Assembly: GCA_023437285.1 (NCBI GenBank)
Contig: JAEZGP010000222.1
Span: forward strand, 1-8,365
Direction: 5' to 3'
Origin: Actinomycetes bacterium
GTDB taxonomy: Bacteria > Actinomycetota > Actinomycetes > Mycobacteriales > Micromonosporaceae
Length of the DNA stretch: 8,365 nucleotides
Positions 1 to 7,080 of the stretch are shown one piece after another. A model generated the notes under the pieces. The model was not told the DNA's origin. It made no database searches and saw nothing but the letters and a program-made list of their open reading frames with translations. The position numbers and the translations under genes were made by a program. Position 1 is the first letter of the stretch. Every line of letters starts with the position of its first letter.

Positions 1-411
1 GTCGTGGGTGAGGATGACCGGCCGCACCGGCGCGCGGGCCAGGATGTCCGCGCCGGGGTCGAGCTCCAGGGAGGAGGACACGATGGCCGGTACGGGATAG
101 GCGGCCAGTCCGTTGGCCTCGCGCCACGCCCGCCGGGCCGGGTCGAGCGTCACCGCGTGGTAGCCCTCGTTGCGCACGGTTCCCGCCCCGACCAGCAGCG
201 CGTCGCAGTGCTGTCGCAGGATCTTGAACACGCGCTTGTCGGCGGGGCCGGACAGCGGCTCGGAGAAGCCGCCGACCTCCACGGCGCCGTCGAGGCTGGC
301 CGCGAAGTTGACCCGGACGCTCGGCCGGGAGCGGTCCGGAGCGTAGCGGGCCACGAGGGCCTCATCGTCGAGATCGTCGTCGGCGGTGGGGGCGGGGAAG
401 ATCAGGCGCAC
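1..411 (-). CDS. Pyrimidine reductase family protein (RibD C-terminal domain, Rv2671-like), 3' end outside window
   Basis: The visible part is the first 137 codons, read from a GTG at 411 down to base 1. The translation carries the RibD-C/dihydrofolate-reductase-fold signatures VNFAASLDG (residues 34-42, with the substrate-side S-L-D-G) and GAGTVRNEGY (75-84, the NADPH-binding glycine segment). It resembles the actinobacterial family of M. tuberculosis Rv2671, stand-alone reductases without the deaminase half of RibD. Family members reduce a pyrimidine or pterin-like substrate with NADPH in the cytosol; the exact substrate here cannot be told. The start is fixed by an in-frame TAG at 436-438 and a Shine-Dalgarno-like GGGGAGA (complement of 421-427) nine bases before the GTG. 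The gene points away from the sugar operon and nothing links the two functionally. I am sure of the family and less sure of the role. Confidence 0.85.
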   Translation of the reverse strand, partial: MRLIFPAPTADDDLDDEALVARYAPDRSRPSVRVNFAASLDGAVEVGGFSEPLSGPADKRVFKILRQHCDALLVGAGTVRNEGYHAVTLDPARRAWREANGLAAYPVPAIVSSSLELDPGADILARAPVRPVILTHD

Positions 412-435
412 GGCCCATTGTCTCCCCGCCCGGGT

Positions 436-729
436 CTACTCGCCCGGGCGGCCCGTCGCCGGTGGCGTGGGCTCGGGCGTACGGTGCTGGCAGTCGCACC
501 ACGTCCGGCCCTTGCAGCGGTCGTGCCGTTGTGCCCGGCACGCGGCACAGATCATGTGTTCAGCGTGCGGCGCGTCCACTGGCCAGTCAAGAATGACGGC
601 CTGGTTGAGTGCCGGGGTGAGAGTTTCGGCCCTGGGCGGGCGGCGGCCATGCCGGGGCAGGCGGCGTGACCAGCGGGCGGGGGCCCGGTGCCGGCCGCCG
701 ACAGGGCCGCCCCGCGTTGGCCGCGACAA
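436..729 (-). CDS. Possible small Cys/His-rich hypothetical protein
   Basis: This open frame gives up to 97 residues from a TTG at 729. Its C-terminal part has a compact Cys/His cluster, CAACRAQRHDRCKGRTWCDC followed by QH, which looks like a small zinc-ribbon and recalls short uncharacterised actinobacterial proteins. The N-terminal half is Arg/Pro-rich low-complexity sequence of the kind spurious GC-rich frames produce, so the real protein may begin at the GTG at 579 (47 residues) or the ATG at 555 (39 residues). None of the three starts has a convincing ribosome-binding site. The stop lies 24 bases before the reductase start in the same reading frame, so the two could be co-transcribed. 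I do not recognise a function. The Cys/His cluster is the main reason to list it. Confidence 0.45.
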   Translation of the reverse strand: MSRPTRGGPVGGRHRAPARWSRRLPRHGRRPPRAETLTPALNQAVILDWPVDAPHAEHMICAACRAQRHDRCKGRTWCDCQHRTPEPTPPATGRPGE

Positions 730-791
730 AATCGATAGCCCCGAGTACGATTCGGCGAACTGTTCTGGGGCGGGCCCGGCAGGGGTACGTC

Positions 792-820
792 ATTATGTCG
801 TTTTTTCTGGCCCAAAACAG
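792..820 (-). promoter_or_regulatory. Possible leftward promoter
   Basis: On the minus strand a -10-like CATAAT (complement of 792-797, five of six consensus positions) sits 17 bases from a poor -35 candidate, CTGTTT (complement of 815-820). It would drive transcription towards the small Cys/His-rich ORF and the reductase. The -35 match is weak, so this is a suggestion only. Confidence 0.25.
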
Positions 821-834
821 TGTGTTTTTAACAT
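806..834 (+). promoter_or_regulatory. Possible distal rightward promoter
   Basis: A -10-like TAACAT at 829-834 (four of six consensus bases, including the key A2 and T6) lies in an AT-rich pocket, with no good -35 around 806-811. It sits four bases before operator I, so its start point would fall inside that palindrome. The nearer promoter stands in the same relation to operator III. That parallel is the main argument for it. Confidence 0.3.
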
Positions 835-837
835 GCG

Positions 838-851
838 TGGGAGCGTTCCCA
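838..851. promoter_or_regulatory. CebR/CelR-type operator I
   Basis: The sequence TGGGAGCGTTCCCA matches the palindromic operator TGGGAGCGCTCCCA, known for Streptomyces CebR and Thermobifida CelR, at 13 of 14 positions. The flanking CG on each side extends the symmetry to 18 bp with one imperfect pair. It is the outermost of three such sites upstream of the sugar operon and probably binds the LacI-family regulator encoded at 5916-6980. Confidence 0.88.
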
Positions 852-900
852 CGACCGAAGAGCCTCCCAGGTTAGGCCTGTGACCTGCTCTTTTGTACGA

Positions 901-918
901 ATATCGATATCCATATCG
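901..918. repeat. Three tandem ATATC(G/C) hexamers in an AT-rich island
   Basis: Three consecutive hexamers, ATATCG, ATATCC and ATATCG, include the perfect 10-bp palindrome ATATCGATAT at 901-910. They lie between operators I and II in a window that is otherwise very GC-rich. They could ease DNA bending or melting between bound repressors, or be the site of another regulator. Only the repeat itself is seen; the function is guessed. Confidence 0.5.
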
Positions 919-927
919 GTAACAACT

Positions 928-941
928 TGGGAACGCTCCCA
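928..941. promoter_or_regulatory. CebR/CelR-type operator II
   Basis: The sequence TGGGAACGCTCCCA is the exact reverse complement of operator I and again matches the CebR consensus at 13 of 14 positions. It ends eight bases before the TTGACA -35 box at 950-955, so a bound repressor would sit against the upstream edge of the promoter. Its centre is 90 bp from that of operator I and 53 bp from that of operator III. Confidence 0.9.
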
Positions 942-949
942 TGAAGCAG

Positions 950-978
950 TTGACATCCCCGTCATGGGCCGGCAACCT
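950..978 (+). promoter_or_regulatory. Main candidate promoter of the ceb-type operon
   Basis: A perfect TTGACA -35 box at 950-955 is followed after 17 bases by a weak -10, CAACCT (973-978), which keeps the conserved A2 and final T. The start point would be near 985, inside operator III, while operator II lies just upstream of the -35. This is the layout expected of a repressor-controlled promoter. The implied leader before the binding-protein gene is about 155 nt. The -35 is convincing and the -10 is not. Confidence 0.6.
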
Positions 979-980
979 CA

Positions 981-994
981 TGGGAGCGCTCCCG
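981..994. promoter_or_regulatory. CebR/CelR-type operator III
   Basis: The sequence TGGGAGCGCTCCCG has the perfect inner palindrome GGGAGCGCTCCC and differs from the CebR/CelR consensus only in the last base. It begins two bases after the candidate -10 box and would cover the transcription start, so binding here should block initiation directly. It is probably the primary operator of the set. Confidence 0.9.
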
Positions 995-1050
995 TCGCGA
1001 TGTGGTCTGCGCCACAGACGCGACAACGTATTGATGTGGCAACCGCGAAT

Positions 1051-1087
1051 CTCCCGGCAGCTCAGGACCCATCTGAGTGACCGGGAG
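1051..1087 (+). promoter_or_regulatory. Two-tier stem-loop in the operon's 5' leader
   Basis: CTCCCGG (1051-1057) pairs with CCGGGAG (1081-1087), and inside it CTCAG (1061-1065) pairs with CTGAG (1073-1077), closing a seven-base loop. A 3x3 internal loop separates the two stems. No T-run follows, so it does not look like an intrinsic terminator. It ends about 40 bases before the ribosome-binding site of the binding-protein gene and may stabilise the mRNA or influence translation. It matches no riboswitch class that I recognise. Confidence 0.5.
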
Positions 1088-1141
1088 TGTGTGTGCGCCA
1101 CCATCCCCCACCACAACATCACGACCTGAGAGGGGTTCGGG

Positions 1142-2431
1142 ATGAGCGTCACCCAGCGCCGCACGCGGAAAGCCGCCGCGGTCGCTCTGGCTGCGGCACT
1201 CGCTCTTAGCGCCGCGGCCTGCAGCAAGAAGAACGACAACGGCGGGACCGCCGACGGCAAGATCAAGCTCGTTGTCGACTCGTTCGGTGAGTTCGGCTAC
1301 GACGAGCTGATCAAGACGTACATGGCCTCGCACCCGAACATCACGATCGAGCAGCGCAAGACCACGAAGCTCGACGACTACAAGCCGGCCCTGGTGAAGT
1401 ACCTGGCCGCCGGCACCGGCGCGGGTGACGTCGTCGCTCTCGAAGAGGGCATCATCAACGAGTTCAAGGCTCAGCCCGACAGCTGGGTGGACCTGAAGCA
1501 GTACGTCGGCGACCTCAGCGGCGACTACCTGTCGTGGAAGTACGACGGTGGCAAGACCGCTGACGGCAGCAAGCTGCTCGGCCTCCCGACCGACGTCGGC
1601 GGCCTGGCGATGTGCTACCGCAACGACCTGTTCAAGAAGGCCGGCCTGCCGACCGACCGCGACGAGGTCAGCAAGCTGTGGCCGACCTGGGACAAGTTCA
1701 TCGAGGTTGGCAAGGACTACAAGGCCAAGACCGGCAAGGCTCTGATCGACTCGGTCACCACCGAGTTCTCCGCGATCATGACGCAGCTGGGTGACCCGCT
1801 GTTCTACGACCGCCAGAACAACGTCGTGGCCGGCACCAGCCAGTCCGTCAAGGGCGCCTGGGACAAGGCCGTGCAGATGATCGAGATCTCCTCGAAGACC
1901 GCGACCTGGTCGGACGACTGGTCGGCCGGCTTCAAGAAGGACACCTTCGCGGTCGTCGCCTGCCCGTCCTGGATGCTCGGCATCATCGAGACCAACTCGG
2001 GCCCCGACAACAAGGGCAAGTGGGACGTCGCCGCGGTTCCCGGCGGCGGCGGCAACTGGGGTGGCTCGTGGCTCGCGGTCCCGACCCAGAGCAAGAACCC
2101 CAAGGAGGCCGCTGAGCTGGCTGCCTTCCTGACCAACGCCGACAGCCAGGTCGCGGCGTTCAAGGCCAAGGGCCCGCTGCCGTCGAACCTGAAGGCGCTG
2201 GACAACCCTGACTTCCAGGCCTACAAGAACCCGTACTTCAGCGACGCCCCGGTGGGTGCCATCTTCGGCGCCGGCGCGAAGACCCTGCAGCCGGTCTACC
2301 TCGGCCCGAAGCACGCCGCCATCAAGGAGCGCGCGTTCGAGCCGGCCCTGCAGAGCATCGAGCAGGGCAAGGCCGCGCCGGACAAGGCGTGGACCACCGC
2401 TCTGGCCGAGGCGGAGAAGCAGGCCAAGTAG
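1142..2431 (+). CDS. cebE: Cellobiose/cello-oligosaccharide ABC transporter substrate-binding lipoprotein (CebE-like)
   Basis: This 429-residue protein captures sugar outside the membrane and delivers it to the permease pair encoded next. The N-terminus is a lipoprotein signal peptide: arginines at 6-9, an Ala/Leu-rich core (11-22) and a lipobox ending at Cys27, followed by a polar SKKNDNGG linker. The rest is a family-1 solute-binding fold of normal length. Segments such as FGEFGY (48-53), LGLPTDVGGLAMCYR (146-160) and AGLPTDRDEVSKLWPTWDKF (from 167) are what I would expect of Streptomyces CebE. The ATG at 1142 has a strong GAGAGGGG (1128-1135) six bases before it. It is the first gene of the operon and lies behind the three CebR-type operators. 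Cellobiose or cellotriose as ligand is inferred from operators, neighbours and resemblance; another beta-glucoside is possible. Confidence 0.88.
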   Translation: MSVTQRRTRKAAAVALAAALALSAAACSKKNDNGGTADGKIKLVVDSFGEFGYDELIKTYMASHPNITIEQRKTTKLDDYKPALVKYLAAGTGAGDVVALEEGIINEFKAQPDSWVDLKQYVGDLSGDYLSWKYDGGKTADGSKLLGLPTDVGGLAMCYRNDLFKKAGLPTDRDEVSKLWPTWDKFIEVGKDYKAKTGKALIDSVTTEFSAIMTQLGDPLFYDRQNNVVAGTSQSVKGAWDKAVQMIEISSKTATWSDDWSAGFKKDTFAVVACPSWMLGIIETNSGPDNKGKWDVAAVPGGGGNWGGSWLAVPTQSKNPKEAAELAAFLTNADSQVAAFKAKGPLPSNLKALDNPDFQAYKNPYFSDAPVGAIFGAGAKTLQPVYLGPKHAAIKERAFEPALQSIEQGKAAPDKAWTTALAEAEKQAK

Positions 2432-2447
2432 TTAAGGCACACGGTGT

Positions 2448-2486
2448 CTCAGTGGCGTCCGGGCTTCCCGCCCGGGCGCCACTGAG
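2448..2486 (+). promoter_or_regulatory. Intercistronic 17-bp hairpin between binding-protein and permease genes
   Basis: CTCAGTGGCGTCCGGGC (2448-2464) and GCCCGGGCGCCACTGAG (2470-2486) pair over 17 positions with a single T-G wobble, closing the five-base loop TTCCC. The hairpin begins 17 bases after the stop codon of the binding-protein gene. No T-run follows, so full termination is unlikely. Stems at this place in sugar ABC operons (for example malE-malF) protect the upstream message or cause partial attenuation, giving more binding protein than permease. That role is inferred by analogy. Confidence 0.85.
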
Positions 2487-2545
2487 CCCGGTCACCCCCG
2501 CCTCACCCCGGAATCTGGCCGGGTCAGGGAAGGACCACCACTCCA

Positions 2546-3511
2546 ATGAGCCTCTCCACGAGCGCGGCGCCCCAGCACGCCGTGCCCCCGCACCGGCCCC
2601 GGTCGCGGCAACCGCGCGCCAGCTCCGGTAGATTTACGCGTTTCGACCTTAAGTTCTCGCCGTACCTCTACATCGCGCCGTTCTTCGCCCTTTTCGGGGT
2701 CTTCGGCCTCTACCCGCTGATCTACACGGCGTGGGTCTCTCTGCACAACTGGAACCTCATCGGCGCCCGCGAGTGGGTGGGGTTCGACAACTATGCGGAC
2801 CTCTTCGCCGACGCGCAGTTCTGGCAGACGCTGAAGAACACGCTCGGCATCTTCGTGCTCTCGACCGTGCCGCAGCTCCTGCTCGCGCTGTTCCTGGCGA
2901 CCCTGCTGAACCGCAACCTGCGGGGCCGTACCGCGCTGCGGATGGCGATCGTCATCCCCAACGTCACCTCGGTCGCCGCCGTCGCGATCGTCTTCAGCCT
3001 GCTGTTCAGCCGCGACTTCGGCGCCATCAACTGGTTCCTCGGATTGTTCGGCGTGGACGCCATCGACTGGCGCGCCTCGGAGTGGTCGTCCTGGACCGCT
3101 ATCTCCGTCATGGTCGACTGGCGCTGGACGGGCTACAACGCCCTGATCTTCCTCGCCGCCATGCAGGCCATCCCGCGCGACCTCTACGAGTCGGCCGCGA
3201 TCGACGGTGCCAGCCAGTGGCGCCAGTTCTGGCAGATCACCCTGCCGATGCTGCGCCCCACGTTCCTGTTCATCGTGATCGTGTCCACGATCGGCGGCCT
3301 GCAGCTGTTCGTCGAGCCGTTGTTGTTCGGTAACGGCCGCACCACGGGCGGCACGACCCACCAGTTCCAGACGCTGACGATGTACATGTACTCCGAGGCG
3401 TTCGAGAACTACCGGTTCGGCTACGGCTCGGCGATCGCGTGGGCGATCTTCCTGTTGATCGTCATCATGTCGATGATCAACTTCCTGTTCGTCCGCAAGT
3501 CGGTCAAGTGA
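2546..3511 (+). CDS. cebF: Sugar ABC transporter permease (CebF/MalF-like)
   Basis: This 321-residue integral membrane protein is one half of the import channel. After a basic, Pro-rich cytosolic tail (1-35) the sequence shows about six hydrophobic segments, near 38-65, 100-122, 138-155, 183-207, 238-260 and 298-317. The permease EAA loop that contacts the ATPase runs from Glu215 to Pro234 (ESAAIDGASQWRQFWQITLP), with the invariant Gly at 221. The start FDLKFSPYLYIAPFF (33-47) is typical of the MalF/CebF side of such pairs. The ATG at 2546 follows an AAGGA at 2530-2534 with 11 bases of spacing, rather long but acceptable. It lies 114 bp after the binding-protein gene and 9 bp before the second permease. 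Membrane segment ends are estimates by eye. Confidence 0.92.
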   Translation: MSLSTSAAPQHAVPPHRPRSRQPRASSGRFTRFDLKFSPYLYIAPFFALFGVFGLYPLIYTAWVSLHNWNLIGAREWVGFDNYADLFADAQFWQTLKNTLGIFVLSTVPQLLLALFLATLLNRNLRGRTALRMAIVIPNVTSVAAVAIVFSLLFSRDFGAINWFLGLFGVDAIDWRASEWSSWTAISVMVDWRWTGYNALIFLAAMQAIPRDLYESAAIDGASQWRQFWQITLPMLRPTFLFIVIVSTIGGLQLFVEPLLFGNGRTTGGTTHQFQTLTMYMYSEAFENYRFGYGSAIAWAIFLLIVIMSMINFLFVRKSVK

Positions 3512-3520
3512 GGTGCACCG

Positions 3521-4362
3521 ATGAGAACCGCTAATCGACGCGCCTGGCAGGCGAGCCCGCTCACCTACATCTTGCTGATCGTTTCCGGCCTGGTGTCGGT
3601 GTTCCCGCTGTACTTCATGTTCGTCATCGCGACCAAGCGCAATGACAACATCCACGACACCCCGCCGCCGCTGTTGCCGGGTGGCAACTTCGGCGACAAC
3701 TTCGGCCGGGTGCTGGACAACGAACACGCCGCCTTCATCTACGGCCTGGTCAACTCGATCATCGTGTCCACGGCCGTGACCGCGGGCGTCGTGCTGTTCG
3801 GCTCGCTGGCCGGCTTCGCGTTCGCCAAGCTCAACTTCCGCGGCCGCAACGCGCTGCTGCTGGTGATCATCGGCACGATGATGGTGCCGACCCAGCTTGG
3901 TGTCATCCCGCTGTACATGATGATGGTCAACTGGTTCGGCTGGAACGGCGACCTCAAGGCCGTCATCGTGCCGTTCCTCGTCACCGGCTTCGGCGTGTTC
4001 ATGATGCGGCAGTACGCGAGCCAGTCGGTCTCCGACGAGCTCATCGAGGCCGCCCGGGTCGACGGCTGCTCGACGTTCCGCATCTTCTGGAGCATCGTGC
4101 TGCCGATCCTGCGGCCGGCCGCGGCCGTGCTGGGCCTGCTGACCTTCATGCAGACCTGGAACGACTTCGTCTGGCCCTTCATCATCCTCAACGATGACAC
4201 CCCGACCGTTCAGATGTCGCTGAGGCTGCTCTCCCAGGCGTACTACACCGACTACGCCCAGGTGTTCGCCGCGACCGCGGTGGCCACCGTGCCGCTGATC
4301 CTCGTGTTCATCATCTTCGGCAAGCAGATCATCGGCGGCATCATGGAAGGCGCGGTCAAGTC

Positions 4363-4366
<4 letters not shown>
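3521..4366 (+). CDS. cebG: Sugar ABC transporter permease (CebG/MalG-like)
   Basis: This 281-residue protein is the partner permease of the MalG type. It has a short basic N-terminus, about six membrane segments (first near 13-36, then about 76-100, 111-135, 146-163, 196-212 and 247-268) and an EAA loop from Glu176 to Pro195 (EAARVDGCSTFRIFWSIVLP) with the conserved Gly at 182. The TWNDFVWPF segment (212-220) is usual in CebG/MalG-like proteins. The ATG at 3521 is preceded by GAGGTG (3510-3515), which overlaps the stop codon of the previous permease, so the two are probably translationally coupled and made in equal amounts. Its own stop overlaps the GTG of the beta-glucosidase in the four bases GTGA. 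No ATPase gene is present, as expected for ceb systems that borrow MsiK. Confidence 0.93.
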
Positions 4367-5856
<1,490 letters not shown>

Positions 5857-5868
5857 CCGGGCACAATA

Positions 5869-5879
5869 GTTTCGGAAAC
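5869..5879. promoter_or_regulatory. Small palindrome upstream of the LacI-family gene
   Basis: GTTTCGGAAAC is a perfect five-base inverted repeat around one central base. It lies in the 59-bp gap between the glucosidase and regulator genes, just after a weak -10-like CACAAT (5862-5867). It is unlike the three upstream operators. It could be a site for another regulator or chance. Confidence 0.3.
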
Positions 5880-5903
5880 CACACTGTCGGGGGCCAGGAC
5901 ACC

Positions 5904-5909
5904 GGAGGA
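5904..5909 (+). promoter_or_regulatory. Ribosome-binding site that fixes the regulator start
   Basis: A full GGAGGA stands six bases before the GTG at 5916. The same reading frame is open much further upstream, to an ATG at 5706 inside the glucosidase gene, but LacI proteins carry their helix-turn-helix at the very N-terminus and this site places it there. Confidence 0.85.
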
Positions 5910-5915
5910 CACACC

Positions 5916-6980
5916 GTGAGCCAGCAGCGCACCAGGTCGGCGGGCCGACCGACGCTGGACCAGGTCGCCGCGCGGGCCGGGGTCGGCCGCGGCACCGTGT
6001 CCCGCGTGGTCAACGGCTCGCCGCAGGTGTCCGCCTCGGCTCGCGCGGCGGTCGAGCAGGCCATCGACGAACTGGGGTATGTGCCCAACCGGGCCGCCCG
6101 CGCCCTGGTCACCCAGCGCACCGACTCGGTGGCCCTGGTGGTGTCCGAGTCGGAGGAGCGGGTCTTCGGGGAGCCGTTCTTCGCCGGCATCATCCGGGGC
6201 ATCAGCTCGGTGCTGTTCGAAACGCCGCTGCAACTGTGGCTCGCGATGGCGCAGTCCAAGGCGGAGCAGGACCGCGTCGAGCACCACCTCACCCCGCAGC
6301 ATGTCGACGGCGTCCTGCTGCTGTCGCTGCACGGCGACGACCCGCTGCCGGCCCTGCTGGCCCGGCGCGGGCTGCCCGTCGTGCTGGGCGGCCAGCCCAG
6401 CGGCCTGGCCGCGCTCGCGGGCGAAGCCGAACTGCGCGACACCCACCTCAGCTGTGTCGACGCCGACAACGAGGGCGGCGCGCAGCTCGCCGTGGAGCAC
6501 CTGCTGGCGCGGGGCCGCCGCCGGATCGCGGCGATCGCCGGGCCGCAGGACATGGGCGTGGGCGTCGCCCGCCTGGCCGGCTTCCGGCGCGGACTGCGCA
6601 TGGCCGGCCTGCCCGTCGAGGAGTCGATGGTGGGCTACGGCGACTTCTCCGAGGCCAGCGGCGCGGCCGCGATGCGCGCCCTGTTCGCCCGCCACCCCGG
6701 CATCGACGCGGTGTACGCCGCGTCGGACCTGATGGCCGTGGGCGCCATGCGGGTGATCAAGGAGCGGGGCCTGCGCATCCCGCACGACGTGGCGGTCGTC
6801 GGCTTCGAGGACTCCCTCGTGGCCCGCCAGACCGAGCCGGCCCTGTCGACCGTGCACCAGCCGGTCGAGGCGATGGGCCGGGAGATGGCCCGGCTGCTCG
6901 TGGCCCACATCCGTGGCGACGACGTGCCGAGCCCGCTCGTGGTGCTCGACACGCACCTGGTGGTCCGCGAATCGTCCTGA
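5916..6980 (+). CDS. cebR: LacI-family transcriptional repressor (CebR-like)
   Basis: This 354-residue protein has the LacI layout. A helix-turn-helix lies at residues 12-34, with GVGRGTVSRVVNG at 22-34. A hinge helix follows (PNRAARAL, 57-64), and then a periplasmic-binding-protein-like effector domain with typical segments HVDGVLLLS, YAASDLMAVGAM and VAVVGFEDS. The GRGTVSRVVNGS recognition region is of the CebR/BglR type, which agrees with the three upstream palindromes. It should repress the operon and release DNA on binding cellobiose or a related sugar. It sits 59 bp after the glucosidase on the same strand, without a clear terminator between, so read-through would place it in its own regulon. 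In Streptomyces cebR is divergent and upstream. The name rests on resemblance and context; a regulator of another beta-glucoside system is the alternative. Confidence 0.88.
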   Translation: MSQQRTRSAGRPTLDQVAARAGVGRGTVSRVVNGSPQVSASARAAVEQAIDELGYVPNRAARALVTQRTDSVALVVSESEERVFGEPFFAGIIRGISSVLFETPLQLWLAMAQSKAEQDRVEHHLTPQHVDGVLLLSLHGDDPLPALLARRGLPVVLGGQPSGLAALAGEAELRDTHLSCVDADNEGGAQLAVEHLLARGRRRIAAIAGPQDMGVGVARLAGFRRGLRMAGLPVEESMVGYGDFSEASGAAAMRALFARHPGIDAVYAASDLMAVGAMRVIKERGLRIPHDVAVVGFEDSLVARQTEPALSTVHQPVEAMGREMARLLVAHIRGDDVPSPLVVLDTHLVVRESS

Positions 6981-6991
6981 TCCGGCACCGG

Positions 6992-7004
6992 TAGCCTGAC
7001 AACA
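6992..7004 (+). promoter_or_regulatory. Possible -10 box for a leaderless transcript before the cydD-like gene
   Basis: TAGCCT at 6992-6997 fits the actinobacterial TAnnnT -10 pattern and lies six bases before an ATG at 7004. This spacing is usual for leaderless mRNAs, where transcription begins at the first base of the start codon. No good -35 is visible, which is common in this group. Confidence 0.4.
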
Positions 7005-7024
7005 TGTTGGGCAGGCGCAGGTGA
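7004..7024 (+). CDS. Possible six-residue leader peptide overlapping the cydD-like start
   Basis: ATG at 7004 opens a six-codon frame, MLGRRR, which stops at TGA 7022-7024 and overlaps the GTG of the next gene in the four bases GTGA. If the transcript is leaderless, ribosomes would load on this mini-ORF and re-initiate at the overlapping GTG, which would explain why that gene has no clear ribosome-binding site. An ORF this short can easily be chance, so the case rests on the -10 spacing and the overlap. Confidence 0.3.
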   Translation: MLGRRR

Positions 7025-7080
7025 GCGGGGCCGGCGCGGTGCGCACCGGCCCGGTGGACCCGCGCCTGCTGCGCCTGCCC
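7009..7080 (+). promoter_or_regulatory. Nested inverted repeats around the cydD-like start codon
   Basis: GGGCAGGCGCAG (7009-7020) and CTGCGCCTGCCC (7069-7080) are perfect 12-bp complements with 48 bases between them. Inside, GGGCCGG (7028-7034) pairs with CCGGCCC (7046-7052), and GGTGCGCACC (7038-7047) is itself a palindrome. In the mRNA this would fold into a long hairpin holding the GTG at 7021 just inside the outer stem. The left arm falls within the mini-ORF at 7004-7024, so ribosomes on it would open the stem. Such structures are not rare in GC-rich DNA. Confidence 0.4.

Larger units (their letters stand above)
730..1141. other. Intergenic regulatory region between the minus-strand genes and the ceb-type operon
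   Basis: This stretch holds no convincing gene; its open frames on both strands are short, lack ribosome-binding sites and resemble no family I know. It contains AT-rich pockets (about 785-835 and 890-925) that stand out from the GC-rich surroundings, three LacI-type palindromes, candidate promoters in both directions and a leader stem-loop. Those elements are listed separately. It most likely serves as the control region for the sugar operon to its right and perhaps for the minus-strand genes to its left. Confidence 0.75.

Noticed and set aside
4..669. 221-codon plus-strand open frame at the left edge
   Set aside because: It is antisense to the reductase gene, which has clear RibD-C motifs, and its own translation shows no family features.
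864..869. CTCCCA as a fourth operator half-site
   Set aside because: There is no matching opposite half at the right spacing, and six bases are too few to count in GC-rich DNA.
962..2314. 450-codon open frame on the minus strand opposite the binding-protein gene
   Set aside because: Its residues are the Arg/Val/Leu/Gly-rich pattern of a GC-rich shadow frame, with no family motif, while the plus strand has a clear lipoprotein with a ribosome-binding site.
2492..3727. Long minus-strand open frame opposite the first permease gene
   Set aside because: The translation is a run of Arg, Glu, Asp, His and Gly without any fold signature, and it lies across two well supported permease genes.
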